Shown in pieces: positions 8,679 to 17,631 of a stretch of 64,000 bases of DNA. Origin of the DNA: Burkholderia plantarii (lineage in GTDB: Bacteria; Pseudomonadota; Gammaproteobacteria; Burkholderiales; Burkholderiaceae). Position 1 is the first letter of the stretch. Every line of letters starts with the position of its first letter. Where the stretch lies: the NCBI RefSeq assembly GCF_001411805.1, contig NZ_CP007213.1:1-64000 (forward strand). The letters run 5' to 3'. The translations under genes were made by a program, and so were the position numbers. The notes below the pieces were generated by a model. That model was given only the letters and a program-made list of their open reading frames with translations. It searched no databases and was not told the origin of the DNA.

Positions 8679-9065
8679 TCAGCCGCCCCAGATCCGCACG
8701 CGCCGCGGCCGCTTGCTGGCGACGGGCTGCGCCGGCCCGAGCGCGGGCTGACGCGAGGCGGCCTCGAAGGCCGACACGGCATACGAGAGCACGGCCGGCA
8801 GCGCGTTCGATTGCGCGACGTCGATCGGATCGTCGGTTTCCGGGAAGTGGAAATCCTCCGGCCGCTCGAACAGGCAGCGGACGAACGGATCGTGCCGCGC
8901 CGCGAAGCCGAGATCGGCCAGCGCCTCGGCCTCGATCGCCTGCAGCAGCCGCCACGTCAGCGGCACCTGCTGACGGATGTAGCGGGTGGCGATGTGGCGA
9001 ACGATTTTCTCCATGTCTTGCGCCGCAGCCTTGAAGCTGAGCGCGGCCAGGTCCTGTTCGGTCAT
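8679..9065 (-). CDS. Small hypothetical protein under a LexA box
   Basis: 128 residues beginning at ATG 9065, with an ideal GAGGAG ribosome site 6 bases upstream. It is acidic and helical in its first two thirds, with a basic proline/arginine tail ending KRPRRVRIWGG. I recognise no domain. An earlier in-frame start exists but lies inside the LexA box and has no ribosome site. A near-perfect SOS operator lies 21 bases upstream, so it is probably DNA-damage inducible. It is transcribed towards the recombinase-fold gene, 133 bases away. Confidence 0.7.
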   Translation of the reverse strand: MTEQDLAALSFKAAAQDMEKIVRHIATRYIRQQVPLTWRLLQAIEAEALADLGFAARHDPFVRCLFERPEDFHFPETDDPIDVAQSNALPAVLSYAVSAFEAASRQPALGPAQPVASKRPRRVRIWGG

Positions 9066-9086
9066 AGCGGGCTCCTCATGAGCCTG

Positions 9087-9106
9087 TACTGTACAAATAT
9101 ACAGTG
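9087..9106 (-). promoter_or_regulatory. LexA (SOS) box
   Basis: TACTGTACAAATATACAGTG contains CTGT-N8-ACAG (9089-9104), the LexA operator used by E. coli and beta-proteobacteria, with an A/T-rich centre. On the minus strand a candidate promoter has TTGCGC (9109-9114) and TACAGT 17 bp later inside the box, so LexA would block RNA polymerase. Confidence 0.8.
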
Positions 9107-9210
9107 GATTGCGCAACTGGCGGATTCGACAGGACCGGCGCGGAAAGCCGGCGCCCGCGCGGCGTCTGGAGGGCGGGGGCGGACGTGGATCGCGGGGAAT
9201 CGGCGACGGA

Positions 9211-9816
9211 TCAGCGGTGGATCACGATCAGCAGCGCCTTGGCCTCGCCGCGCCCGGCGTTGCGGATCGCGTGCGGCGCGTCGGCCGCATAGCGCGCGGT
9301 TTCGCCCGTCTTGAGGCGGCGCGAGGTGGTGCCGGCCTCGATCTCGATCGCGCCGGCCAGCACCGTCAGGTGCTCGCGCGTGCCGGGCTCGTGCGCGTTC
9401 GAGACCAGCGCCCCGCCGGCCGGCAGCGTCAGCTCATACCACTCGAAGCGGCCCGCCAGCTCGATCGGGCCCCACACGCGCAACTGGTATTGCCCGTCGT
9501 GGCCGGCCAGCGTCGGGATGTCGTGCAGGCCGTCCACGCGAATCGTCTCCGGCGATTTCGGCGGCGCAAACAGTTCGTCGAGGCTGATGCCGAGCGCGTT
9601 GGTCAGCCGCCATGCCACCGCGATGGTCGGATTGGCCTTGTCGCGCTCGATCTCCGAGAGCATCGATTTCGACACGCCGGCCGCGCGCGAGAGGTCGTCG
9701 AGCGTCAGCTTGCGTTCGTTGCGCAGCCGTTGGATCGTCTCGCCGACGCGCGGCGGCGTGGCGGCATCCGTGGCCGGCGCGGGGGCGCCGCGGCGCGTGG
9801 CGGAAGAACTTGCCAT
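9211..9816 (-). CDS. XRE-family regulator with cupin domain
   Basis: 201 residues: helix-turn-helix at about 24-80 (VGETIQRLRNERKLTLDDLS) and a C-terminal cupin sensor barrel at about 115-200 (EHLTVLAGAIEIEAG, HAIRNAG). Such proteins repress neighbouring catabolic or biosynthetic genes and sense a small ligand in the cupin. It is divergent from kbl-tdh with 161 bases between, containing an inverted repeat, so it most likely controls threonine/glycine interconversion. The ligand is not deducible. Confidence 0.85.
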   Translation of the reverse strand: MASSSATRRGAPAPATDAATPPRVGETIQRLRNERKLTLDDLSRAAGVSKSMLSEIERDKANPTIAVAWRLTNALGISLDELFAPPKSPETIRVDGLHDIPTLAGHDGQYQLRVWGPIELAGRFEWYELTLPAGGALVSNAHEPGTREHLTVLAGAIEIEAGTTSRRLKTGETARYAADAPHAIRNAGRGEAKALLIVIHR

Positions 9817-9839
9817 TTGTGGTCCGTTCGCTTAGAGTC

Positions 9840-9866
9840 GTTCGATATCTCGAACTCGTGTTCGAA
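9840..9866. promoter_or_regulatory. Candidate operator of the XRE-cupin regulator
   Basis: GTTCGATATCTCGAAC (9840-9855) is an inverted repeat GTTCGA-N4-TCGAAC, followed by a further TTCGAA at 9861-9866. It lies 24 bases upstream of the regulator start and about 110 bases before kbl, as expected for a shared divergent operator. Confidence 0.5.
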
Positions 9867-9977
9867 ATACAGGAAAAATACGGTAAACCTAACGGGCGAC
9901 TATAACAGTAGCAGGCCGTGCGGCGGCCGCCACGAGCGAGCCGGCCGCGCGCCGATTGCCCACCCAGGAGCAAACAG

Positions 9978-11177
9978 ATGCGTGATGCCTTCCTCGCCCA
10001 CGTGCGCGGGACCCTCGACCAGATCCGCGCCGACGGTTTCTACAAGACCGAGCGCGAGATCGCCAGCCCGCAGGCGGCGGACGTGACGCTGGCCGACGGC
10101 GCCGGCGTGCTCAATTTCTGCGCGAACAACTATCTCGGTCTCGCCAACGACACGCGGCTCGTCGCGGCCGCGCGCGCGGGCCTCGAGCGCGACGGCTTCG
10201 GGATGGCGTCGGTGCGCTTCATCTGCGGCACGCAGACGGTCCACAAGCGGCTCGAGGCGGCGATCTCGGCGTTCCTCGGCACCGACGACACGATCCTCTA
10301 TTCGAGCTGCTTCGACGCGAACGGCGGCCTGTTCGAGACGCTGCTCGGCGAGGAAGACGCGATCATCAGCGACGAGCTGAACCACGCCAGCATCATCGAC
10401 GGCGTGCGGCTGTCGAAGGCCAAACGGTTCCGCTACAAGAACAACGACCTGCAGGATCTGGAGGCGAAGCTGCAGGAGGCCGACGCGGCCGGCGCGCGCT
10501 TCAAGCTGGTGGCTACCGACGGCGTGTTCTCGATGGACGGCATCATCGCCGACCTGAAGGGCATCTGCGACGTGGCCGAGCGCTACGGCGCGCTGGTAAT
10601 GGTCGACGATTCGCACGCGGTCGGCTTCATCGGCGAACACGGCCGCGGCACGCCCGAACATTGCGGCGTGGCCGATCGCGTCGACATCATCACCGGCACG
10701 CTCGGCAAGGCGCTCGGCGGCGCCTCGGGCGGCTACGTGGCGGCCCGCCGCGAAATCGTCGAGCTGCTGCGCCAGCGCTCGCGCCCGTACCTGTTCTCGA
10801 ACACGCTCGCGCCGAGCATCGCCGAGGCCTCGCTCGCCGTGCTCGAACTGCTCGCGAGCGACGAGGGCGCGCGGCTGCGCGCGCAGGTGCGCGAGAACGG
10901 CGCGCGGTTTCGCGCGAAGATGAGCGCGGCCGGCTTCACGCTGGTGCCGGGCGAACATCCGATCATCCCGGTGATGCTCGGCGACGCGCAGGTGGCCACG
11001 CGCATGGCCGACGCGCTGCTGGCCGAGGGCGTCTACGTGGTCGGCTTCTCGTTCCCGGTGGTGCCGCGCGGGCGCGCGCGGATCCGCACGCAGATGAGCG
11101 CGGCGCACACGCCCGGGCAGATCGACCGCGCCGTGGACGCGTTCGTGCGCGTCGGCAAATCGCTCGGCGTGATCTGA
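9978..11177 (+). CDS. kbl: Glycine C-acetyltransferase (2-amino-3-ketobutyrate CoA ligase)
   Basis: PLP enzyme that cleaves 2-amino-3-oxobutanoate with CoA to glycine and acetyl-CoA, the second step of threonine catabolism. At 399 residues it is full length. The Schiff-base lysine is K244 in [19 protein letters not shown] carries the conserved Asp/His pair. The start at 9978 has AGGAG 8 bases upstream. tdh follows after 12 bases in the same operon, and the two enzymes channel the unstable ketone intermediate. Confidence 0.96.
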   Translation: MRDAFLAHVRGTLDQIRADGFYKTEREIASPQAADVTLADGAGVLNFCANNYLGLANDTRLVAAARAGLERDGFGMASVRFICGTQTVHKRLEAAISAFLGTDDTILYSSCFDANGGLFETLLGEEDAIISDELNHASIIDGVRLSKAKRFRYKNNDLQDLEAKLQEADAAGARFKLVATDGVFSMDGIIADLKGICDVAERYGALVMVDDSHAVGFIGEHGRGTPEHCGVADRVDIITGTLGKALGGASGGYVAARREIVELLRQRSRPYLFSNTLAPSIAEASLAVLELLASDEGARLRAQVRENGARFRAKMSAAGFTLVPGEHPIIPVMLGDAQVATRMADALLAEGVYVVGFSFPVVPRGRARIRTQMSAAHTPGQIDRAVDAFVRVGKSLGVI

Positions 11178-11189
11178 GGAGACGGCACG

Positions 11190-12233
11190 ATGAAAGCGCT
11201 GGCAAAACTCGAACGGGGCCCCGGCCTCACGCTGACCGACGTGAAGATGCCCGAGGTCGGCCATAACGACGTGCTGATCAGGATTCGCCGCACGGCGATC
11301 TGCGGCACCGACATCCATATCTGGAAGTGGGACGACTGGGCGCAGAAGACGATTCCGGTGCCGATGCACGTCGGCCATGAATACGTGGGCGAGATCGTCG
11401 AGATGGGGCAGGAAGTGCGCGGCTTCGCGATCGGCGACCGCGTGTCGGGCGAAGGCCACATCACCTGCGGCTTCTGCCGCAACTGCCGTGCGGGCCGCAG
11501 GCATCTGTGCCGCAACACGGTGGGCGTGGGCGTGAACCGCGAGGGCGCGTTCGCCGAATACCTGGCGATTCCGGCCTTCAACGCGTTCAAGATCCCGCCC
11601 GAGATCTCCGACGATCTGGCCGCGATCTTCGATCCGTTCGGCAACGCCACGCACACCGCGCTGTCGTTCAACCTGGTCGGCGAGGACGTGCTGATCACGG
11701 GCGCCGGGCCGATCGGCATCATGGCCGTGGCGATCGCGCGGCACGTGGGCGCGCGCAACGTGGTGATCACCGACGTCAACGACTACCGGCTCGAACTCGC
11801 GCGCAAGATGGGCGCGACGCGTGCCGTGAACGTCTCGCGCGAATCGCTGCGCGACGTGATGCACGAGCTGCACATGACGGAAGGTTTCGACGTGGGGCTG
11901 GAGATGTCGGGCGTGCCGAGCGCGTTCACGAGCCTGCTCGATGCGATGAACCACGGCGGCAAGGTCGCGCTGCTCGGCATCCCGCCCGCGCAGACCGCGA
12001 TCGACTGGAACCAGGTGATCTTCAAGGGGCTCGAGATCAAGGGCATCTACGGTCGCGAGATGTTCGAAACCTGGTACAAGATGGTGGCGATGCTGCAAAG
12101 CGGCCTCGACCTCTCGCCGATCCTCACGCACCGCTACGCGGTGGCCGACTACGAACAGGCGTTCGCGTCGATGCTCTCGGGCGAGAGCGGCAAGGTGATC
12201 CTCGACTGGAGCGCCGTGCCGGCCACCGCCTGA
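11190..12233 (+). CDS. tdh: L-threonine 3-dehydrogenase
   Basis: Zinc-dependent medium-chain dehydrogenase that oxidises L-threonine to 2-amino-3-oxobutanoate with NAD+. The catalytic zinc ligand C38 is in [19 protein letters not shown] follows, the structural-zinc cysteines lie in [15 protein letters not shown], and the Rossmann glycines in [11 protein letters not shown]. 347 residues, normal length. GAGGAG precedes the ATG. It is co-transcribed with kbl and ends at a terminator at 12275-12312. Confidence 0.96.
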   Translation: MKALAKLERGPGLTLTDVKMPEVGHNDVLIRIRRTAICGTDIHIWKWDDWAQKTIPVPMHVGHEYVGEIVEMGQEVRGFAIGDRVSGEGHITCGFCRNCRAGRRHLCRNTVGVGVNREGAFAEYLAIPAFNAFKIPPEISDDLAAIFDPFGNATHTALSFNLVGEDVLITGAGPIGIMAVAIARHVGARNVVITDVNDYRLELARKMGATRAVNVSRESLRDVMHELHMTEGFDVGLEMSGVPSAFTSLLDAMNHGGKVALLGIPPAQTAIDWNQVIFKGLEIKGIYGREMFETWYKMVAMLQSGLDLSPILTHRYAVADYEQAFASMLSGESGKVILDWSAVPATA

Positions 12234-12274
12234 GCCCTGCCGCCGGATGCGCCCGCATCCGGGCGAATCCTCGA

Positions 12275-12312
12275 TGCCGCTGTCGGCGCGCCGCGCCGGC
12301 GGCGGCATTTTT
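12275..12312 (+). terminator. Rho-independent terminator of kbl-tdh
   Basis: Hairpin with outer stem TGCCG (12275-12279) / CGGCA (12303-12307) and inner stem CGGCGC / GCGCCG, followed by TTTTT (12308-12312). A second 8-bp stem, CCGGATGC / GCATCCGG, lies at 12243-12262 without a T run. Confidence 0.75.
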
Positions 12313-12351
12313 CATGAACGCGGGGCGGGCGTGCCGCCGTCGTTGTCGCCG

Positions 12352-12978
12352 TCATTTCCGGCGCCCGCACGAGGCCAGCGTGACGAGGCGCGGCCCCGAT
12401 TCGGCCAGCGCGACGGGCCGGTTGGTCGGCCGGCACAGCATCGCGCTGTCGTAGCCGCGCCCGGGGAAGCGCACCACGTCGGCGATCTCGAAGCCGAGGC
12501 CCTGATAGAACGCGAGCAGATGGGTGGCCGGCTGCGGCGTGTCGAGCGCGAGTCGCGCATAGCCGCGCGAGGCGGCCCAGCGCAGCGCGTAGGCCACCAG
12601 CGCGCGGCCCACGCCGCGCCCCTGCCAGACCGGGTCGACACCGAACTGCCGGAGGCTCGCGACGTCGCGGCTGCGATAGAGGTCGTTCGAGGCGGCGCCG
12701 TCGCGCTCGTGCAGCGTCATGGTCGCGATCAGATGGCCATGGCAGGTCGCCACGAAGCAGGTGCCGGCCAGCGCGCGCTGGCGCGTGGCGGCGGCCGGCT
12801 GGTCGACGCAGGGGCAGTTGAGCCCCATCGCGCCGAGCCGCGCGAACGCGCGGTGCAGCAGGTCGGTCAGCGTGTCGTAGGCGTCGCTCGCGGGATCGAA
12901 GCGCCGCAGCACGATGCGATCGTGCGGCTTCGGCAGGTAGGCGGTGATCGGGGCGGGGGCGAGACGCGGAGTCGACAT
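12352..12978 (-). CDS. GNAT family N-acetyltransferase
   Basis: 208 residues. The acetyl-CoA binding segment VDPVWQGRGVGRALV (about 117-131) fits the Q/RxxGxG/A motif, followed by ARLALDTPQPATHLLAFYQGLGF, typical of the domain's end. The substrate is unknown. The ATG at 12978 has AGGGAA upstream. It stands alone, tail-to-tail with tdh. Confidence 0.85.
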   Translation of the reverse strand: MSTPRLAPAPITAYLPKPHDRIVLRRFDPASDAYDTLTDLLHRAFARLGAMGLNCPCVDQPAAATRQRALAGTCFVATCHGHLIATMTLHERDGAASNDLYRSRDVASLRQFGVDPVWQGRGVGRALVAYALRWAASRGYARLALDTPQPATHLLAFYQGLGFEIADVVRFPGRGYDSAMLCRPTNRPVALAESGPRLVTLASCGRRK

Positions 12979-13105
12979 GGTGTTCCCTGGACCTGATTCG
13001 GTTGTCCGAAGTGTAGGAACGCGCGGTCGCGCCGATCAAGAAAAAATCTCGTAAACACTGCGCGCTGCGGGCTGACCCGCGGCACGCGTGAATCCTTGGC
13101 AAGCC

Positions 13106-13789
13106 TTATCGGGCGGGGCTTTCAGCGCTCTGGGCGCCGTCGGTCGCGCCCGGCGGCGCCATCTCGAACTCGGCCTCGATCCGCACGCGCACGTCGTCGC
13201 CGACGGCCGGATACCAGGTCGGAATGCCGAACGCGGCGCGGCTGAACGTGCCGTTCGCCGAGAAGCCGACGGTCGGCTGCTTCGTCAGCGGATTGCGCCC
13301 GTAGCCGTTGAACGTGACGGCCAGCGTGACCGGCTGCGTCGTGCCGCGGATCGTCAGGTTGCCGGCCAGCTTGCCGGTGTGCTCGCCGGTCGGCGTCCAG
13401 CCGGTGCTGTCGAAGCGGATCGACGGGTAGCGCGTGGCGTCGAGCGCGTCGCTGCCCGCGATCATCCTGTCGAGCACGGGGACGTTGGTGTCGATGCTGG
13501 TCGCGTCGATCGTCGCGCTGACCTGGCTCAGGGCCGGGCCGCCGGCGCGCCAGTCGAGCACGGCGCTGGCGCGGTCGAAGCGCATCGTGAAGCGCGAATA
13601 GCCGAAGTGCGAGACGTCGAAGCCGACGCTCCAGTGATGCGGATCGAGCGTGTAGCGGCCGGCCGGCACGTTTTCCGTCGCCGTGCTCACGTGGTGCGTG
13701 AGCACCGCCACCGGCGTGCAGCCGACCACGACCGCCAAACCGACGCTGCCTGCCAGCGCGCGCCAGCGCGCGTCGAACCGTCTGATCAT
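13106..13789 (-). CDS. YceI-family lipoprotein
   Basis: 227 residues starting at ATG 13789 with AGGAGA upstream. A signal sequence ends in the lipobox VVGC (cysteine near residue 24), so a membrane-anchored lipoprotein is likely. The YceI lipocalin-like domain follows: YTLDPHHWSVGFDVSHFGYS, then KLAGNLTIRG and the TFNGYG strand. YceI proteins bind isoprenoid-like amphiphiles; the role here is unknown. It is divergent from a TetR regulator that probably controls it. Confidence 0.88.
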   Translation of the reverse strand: MIRRFDARWRALAGSVGLAVVVGCTPVAVLTHHVSTATENVPAGRYTLDPHHWSVGFDVSHFGYSRFTMRFDRASAVLDWRAGGPALSQVSATIDATSIDTNVPVLDRMIAGSDALDATRYPSIRFDSTGWTPTGEHTGKLAGNLTIRGTTQPVTLAVTFNGYGRNPLTKQPTVGFSANGTFSRAAFGIPTWYPAVGDDVRVRIEAEFEMAPPGATDGAQSAESPAR

Positions 13790-13921
13790 GTTCGTCTCCT
13801 GTCCATGTCCATGCACGATAGCGCATCCGGGCCGGGCGGGCCGGATCGCCGCCGGCAAAGTTCGGCGGCTGCGACCGTGGTTCGGCGATGTCATCGATTC
13901 GACAGATTTCATCGACGGGCA

Positions 13922-13950
13922 TTGACAAGGTGGAATGATCGTTCTACCTT
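13922..13950 (+). promoter_or_regulatory. tetR promoter with embedded palindromic operator
   Basis: TTGACA at 13922-13927 with TACCTT at 13945-13950 (17-bp spacer). The spacer is filled by an imperfect 20-bp palindrome, GGTGGAATGATCGTTCTACC (13929-13948, 16 of 20 positions symmetric). This fits TetR autorepression and shared control of the divergent yceI-like gene. Confidence 0.6.
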
Positions 13951-13957
13951 ATGCGAC

Positions 13958-14599
13958 ATGAACGATACGACCCAACGATCCCCACGCGCCGCCGAGGCGC
14001 CGGACCCGCAAGCCGGCGGCGCGCGCGAGCGGCTGCTGGAGGCGGCCGAGGCGCTCGTCTACGCGGGCGGCATCCATGCGACCGGCGTCGACGCGATCGT
14101 CAAGCGCTCGGGCGCCGCGCGCAAGAGCTTCTACACGCACTTCGAATCGAAGGAGGCGCTGGTGGCCGCCGCGCTCGCGCGGCGCGACGACCGCTGGATG
14201 GCCTGGTTCATCGACGGCACGCTCGAGCGCGCGCGCACGCCGCGTGCCCGCCTGCTGGCAATGTTCGACGTGCTGCACACGTGGTTCGAGCAGCCCGACT
14301 TCCACGGCTGCGCGTTCATCAATGCGGCGGGCGAGATCGGCGACGTGAACGATCCGATCCGCGGCGTCGCGCGCTATCACAAGGCGCGGCTGCTCGACTT
14401 CGCGCGCGAGCAGTGCGAGGCGTTCGCGCTGGCCTGCGGCGCGCCGCAGCGCGATGCCGTGCGGCTCGCGCGCCAGTGGCTGGTGCTGATGGACGGCGCG
14501 ATCGCGGTGGCGCTCGTCAGCGGTGACGCATCGGCCTCGCGCGACGCGCGCGACGCCGGCGAGGTGCTGCTGGCCGCGTTCGAGACGCGCGCCGGCTGA
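13958..14599 (+). CDS. TetR/AcrR family transcriptional regulator
   Basis: 213 residues. N-terminal helix-turn-helix at about 22-68 (RLLEAAEALVYAGGIHATGVD, then KSFYTHFESKEALV) and an all-helical ligand domain. The start ATG 13958 lies only about 8 bases after the -10 element and lacks a Shine-Dalgarno, so the message may be leaderless. The divergent partner is a YceI lipoprotein gene; the palindrome in its promoter is the probable operator. Confidence 0.88.
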   Translation: MNDTTQRSPRAAEAPDPQAGGARERLLEAAEALVYAGGIHATGVDAIVKRSGAARKSFYTHFESKEALVAAALARRDDRWMAWFIDGTLERARTPRARLLAMFDVLHTWFEQPDFHGCAFINAAGEIGDVNDPIRGVARYHKARLLDFAREQCEAFALACGAPQRDAVRLARQWLVLMDGAIAVALVSGDASASRDARDAGEVLLAAFETRAG

Positions 14600-14786
14600 C
14601 GGCGCCGCCACGGAAACACGAAGGCGCGCGCCACGCGGCGCGCGTCACGACACCCGGCCGCGCTGCCCGCGGGCCACGGCGGGTGCGGAGATGACCAAAC
14701 GCCGGGCGCGGTTGCCGGCACCATGAAACCTGCCGCGCGATGGCGCGACAGCTTGTTTGCAGTCCTCACGAAGCCAGGAGAATCCG

Positions 14787-15266
14787 ATGTCTGAAGTCAG
14801 CGAAGTCCGTCCGCCGGTGCCGCCGTTCACGCGCGAAACCGCCATCCAGAAGGTGCGTGCCGCCGAAGACGGCTGGAACACGCGCGACCCGCAGCGCGTG
14901 TCGCTCGCCTACACGCGCGACAGCAAGTGGCGCAACCGCGCCGAATTCGTGACCGGCCGCGAGGCGATCGTCGGCCTGCTCACGCGCAAGTGGGCGCGCG
15001 AATTCGACTATCGCCTGATCAAGGAGCTGTGGGCGTTCGACGGCAACCGCATCGCCGTGCGCTTCGCCTATGAATGGCGCGACGACGCCGGCAACTGGTT
15101 CCGTTCGTATGGCAACGAGAACTGGGAGTTCGACGAGAACGGCCTGATGGCGCACCGCCACGCGAGCATCAACGATCTGCCGATCCGCGAGCAGGACCGC
15201 CTGTTCAAGTGGCCGCTCGGCCGCCGGCCGGATGATCATCCGGGCCTGTCGGACCTCGGGCTGTAA
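14787..15266 (+). CDS. DUF1348 family, NTF2-like protein
   Basis: 159 residues starting at ATG 14787 with AGGAG 6 bases upstream. Conserved SnoaL/NTF2-like cone fold of DUF1348: [18 protein letters not shown], then [15 protein letters not shown], then [20 protein letters not shown]. The cellular role of the family is not established. It is followed by two reversed iterons and a terminator. Confidence 0.88.
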   Translation: MSEVSEVRPPVPPFTRETAIQKVRAAEDGWNTRDPQRVSLAYTRDSKWRNRAEFVTGREAIVGLLTRKWAREFDYRLIKELWAFDGNRIAVRFAYEWRDDAGNWFRSYGNENWEFDENGLMAHRHASINDLPIREQDRLFKWPLGRRPDDHPGLSDLGL

Positions 15267-15324
15267 CGCTTGCGGCGCGGCACGCGATCGAGCTTGCGAC
15301 TCACTGCTTGATCACGCTATCCGG

Positions 15325-15376
15325 AAGGTGAGCCGATACGGGACCGGAACACGCGCCGAGGTGAGAGTTTTCGGGA
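15325..15376 (-). repeat. Two reversed iterons outside the origin
   Basis: AGGTGAGCCGATACGGGA (15326-15343) and AGGTGAGAGTTTTCGGGA (15359-15376) read on the minus strand as TCCCG...CTCACCT, the origin iteron. They are 33 bp apart, a spacing also found in the array. They lie 9.5 kb from the array, between a gene end and a terminator. Confidence 0.75.
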
Positions 15377-15380
15377 CCTG

Positions 15381-15428
15381 ACGAACGGTGCGGCCGGCGC
15401 CCCGCGCGGCTGCACCGTTCGTTTTTTT
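15381..15428 (+). terminator. Rho-independent terminator
   Basis: 11-bp perfect stem ACGAACGGTGC (15381-15391) / GCACCGTTCGT (15412-15422), followed by a T run to 15428. It is oriented to end plus-strand transcripts from the DUF1348 gene; the convergent ttuC ends 23 bases further. Confidence 0.85.
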
Positions 15429-15450
15429 GGTGACGCGTCGCGCGTCTGCG

Positions 15451-16536
15451 TCAGCCGAGCAACTGCGCGGCCACCGCCTCGCCCACTTCCCGCGTGCCGG
15501 CCTGGCCGCCCAGGTCGCCCGTGCGCGGGCCGTGCTTCAGCACGTGCTCGATCGCGGCGAGGATCGCGTCGTGCGCCTCGCGCTCGACGCCTTCGCCATG
15601 GCCGAGGAAGTCCACCATCATCGCGGCCGACCAGATCATCGCGATCGGGTTCGCGATCTCGCGCCCCGCGATGTCGGGCGCCGAGCCATGCACGGGCTCG
15701 AACAGCGACGGGAACCTGCGGTCCGGGTTCAGGTTCGCCGACGGCGCGATGCCGATCGTGCCGGTGCAGGCGGGGCCCAGGTCGGAGAGGATGTCGCCGA
15801 ACAGGTTCGAGGCCACCACCACGTCGAAGCGGTCCGGGTTCAGCACGAAGCGCGCGCACAGGATGTCGATGTGCTGCTTGTCCCACTTCACCTCGGGATA
15901 GCGGGCCGCCATCTCGGCCGCGCGCGCGTCCCACCACGGCATGCTGATCGCGATGCCGTTGCTCTTGGTCGCGACGGTCAGCTGCTTCGCGCGGCGCTGC
16001 GCGAGATCGAACGCGAACTTCATCACGCGCTCGGTGCCGATGCGCGTGAACACGGCCTGCTGCACCACGAACTCGCGCTCGGTGCCTTCGAACATCGCGC
16101 CGCCCACCGACGAATATTCGCCCTCGGTGTTCTCGCGCACGATCATGAAATCGATGTCGCCGGCCTTGCGGTTCGCGAGCGGGCTCGGCACGCCCTCGAA
16201 CAGCCGCGCCGGCCGCAGGTTCACGTACTGGTCGAACTCGCGGCGGAACTTCAGCAGCGAGCCCCACAGCGAGATGTGATCGGGCACCGCGTCGGGCCAG
16301 CCGACCGCGCCGAACAGCAGCGCGTCCATACCCGAAAGTTGCGTTTTCCAGTCGTCGGGCATCATCTGGCCGTGCTGCGCGTAGTAATCGCAGCTGGCCC
16401 AGTCGATATGGGTCGCCTCGAAGCGGATGCCGAAGCGCCGCGTGACCGCGTCGAGCACGCGCATGCCTTCCGGCATCACCTCGCGGCCGATGCCGTCGCC
16501 GGGAATCACCGCAATCCTGTAGACCTTCTCGCTCAT
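15451..16536 (-). CDS. ttuC: Tartrate dehydrogenase / D-malate dehydrogenase (isocitrate/isopropylmalate dehydrogenase family)
   Basis: 361-residue NAD+ and divalent-metal dependent decarboxylating dehydrogenase of tartrate or D-malate. Family marks: IPGDGIGREV near 10-19, the substrate segment with VNLRPARL, and the metal-binding segment ASNLFGDILSDLGPACTGTIG near 253-273, then EPVHGSAPDIAG. FMIVRENTEGEY is the usual IDH-superfamily phosphate-site region. A divergent LysR gene with a palindrome between supports substrate-induced control. TtuC and DmlA cannot be told apart by eye. Confidence 0.9.
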   Translation of the reverse strand: MSEKVYRIAVIPGDGIGREVMPEGMRVLDAVTRRFGIRFEATHIDWASCDYYAQHGQMMPDDWKTQLSGMDALLFGAVGWPDAVPDHISLWGSLLKFRREFDQYVNLRPARLFEGVPSPLANRKAGDIDFMIVRENTEGEYSSVGGAMFEGTEREFVVQQAVFTRIGTERVMKFAFDLAQRRAKQLTVATKSNGIAISMPWWDARAAEMAARYPEVKWDKQHIDILCARFVLNPDRFDVVVASNLFGDILSDLGPACTGTIGIAPSANLNPDRRFPSLFEPVHGSAPDIAGREIANPIAMIWSAAMMVDFLGHGEGVEREAHDAILAAIEHVLKHGPRTGDLGGQAGTREVGEAVAAQLLG

Positions 16537-16625
16537 CGCCGTGCCTCCTCGTCGTCGTCATGATCGAAGGTGCGCGCCGGCAAGCCCCGGCGCGCACCGC
16601 ATCCGCCTAGTGTATTGATTCCGTG

Positions 16626-16647
16626 CCGGATTAGAATCGGTATCCGG
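16626..16647. promoter_or_regulatory. LysR-type operator between ttuC and its regulator
   Basis: Arms CCGGAT (16626-16631) and ATCCGG (16642-16647) form an interrupted inverted repeat of LysR-box dimensions in the 132-base divergent gap, 22 bases before the GTG start of the regulator. Confidence 0.5.
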
Positions 16648-16668
16648 TTAAACGACTTTCCACGAATC

Positions 16669-17580
16669 GTGAATAAAGCACCGAATCTCGACGACCTGCG
16701 CGTGTTCAGCACGGTGGTGCGGCTGGCGAGCTTCAGCGCCGCGGCCGAGCGGCTCGGCGTCTCGCCCGCCTACGTCAGCAAGCGCGTCGCGCTGCTGGAG
16801 ACGCAGCTGGGCACGCGACTGCTGCATCGCTCGACGCGCCGCGTGGCCGTGACCGATTCCGGCGAGCGCGTGGTGGCGTGGGCCGAGAAGATCCTCGACG
16901 ACGTCGATCATCTGGTGGAGGACGTCTCGACCGCGCGCACGGTGCCGCGCGGCACGCTGCGGATCTCGAGCAGCTTCGGCTTCGGGCGTCACGTGCTCGC
17001 GCCGGCGCTGCTCGACTTCAATGCACGCTATGCGCAGATCGACGTGCGGCTCGATCTGTTCGACCGGCTGGTGGACGTGGCCGGCGAGGGCTTCGATCTC
17101 GACGTGCGGATCGGCGACGAGATCGCCGAGCACCTGATCGCCCGGCGGCTCGCCGAGAATCATCGCGTGCTGTGCGCCTCGCCCGACTATCTCGCGAAGC
17201 ACGGCGCGCCGCGCCAGATCGCCGATCTCGGCGCGCATCAGTGCCTCGCGATCAAGGAGCGCGATCACCCGTTCGGCGTCTGGCGGCTCACGCAGCGCGG
17301 CGAGACGACTTCGGTGAAGGTCGGCGGCGCGCTCTCGACCAACCATGGCGAGGTGGCCGTGCAATGGGCGCTGGCCGGGCGCGGGATCGTGCTGCGCTCG
17401 ATCTGGGAGGCCGGGCCGCTGCTCGCGAGCGGCGCGCTCAGGCGCGTGCTGCCCGACGTCACGCAGCCTGCCAACGTCTGGGCCGTCTATCCGGCGCGGC
17501 TCGCCGCGTCGGCGAAGGTGCGCGTCTGCGTCGATTTCCTCGCGCAGGCGTTCGCGCAATGGCCCGGCGCCACCGCCTGA
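16669..17580 (+). CDS. LysR family regulator of the tartrate/D-malate dehydrogenase gene
   Basis: 303 residues from a GTG start at 16669; upstream in-frame residues are unlike LysR proteins, whereas NLDDLRVFSTVVRLASFSAA is the usual N-terminus. The HTH covers about 7-65; the substrate-binding domain (about 90-295) includes GTLRISSSFGFGRHVLAP. It resembles DmlR/TtuA-type activators. It is divergent from ttuC, with a palindrome between them. Confidence 0.87.
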   Translation: MNKAPNLDDLRVFSTVVRLASFSAAAERLGVSPAYVSKRVALLETQLGTRLLHRSTRRVAVTDSGERVVAWAEKILDDVDHLVEDVSTARTVPRGTLRISSSFGFGRHVLAPALLDFNARYAQIDVRLDLFDRLVDVAGEGFDLDVRIGDEIAEHLIARRLAENHRVLCASPDYLAKHGAPRQIADLGAHQCLAIKERDHPFGVWRLTQRGETTSVKVGGALSTNHGEVAVQWALAGRGIVLRSIWEAGPLLASGALRRVLPDVTQPANVWAVYPARLAASAKVRVCVDFLAQAFAQWPGATA

Positions 17581-17631
17581 GCGCCGGCGAAGCCGCGTGG
17601 AGCCGCGCGTTGGGCCGGCGCGGGCACCAAC

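Noticed and set aside
1..9065. Ordinary plasmid backbone
   Set aside because: Rep_3-like initiator and KfrA are plasmid-type, but no transfer, toxin-antitoxin or IS genes follow, and broad metabolic operons with chromosomal codon use begin at once. A secondary chromosome fits better, though a megaplasmid cannot be excluded from one window.
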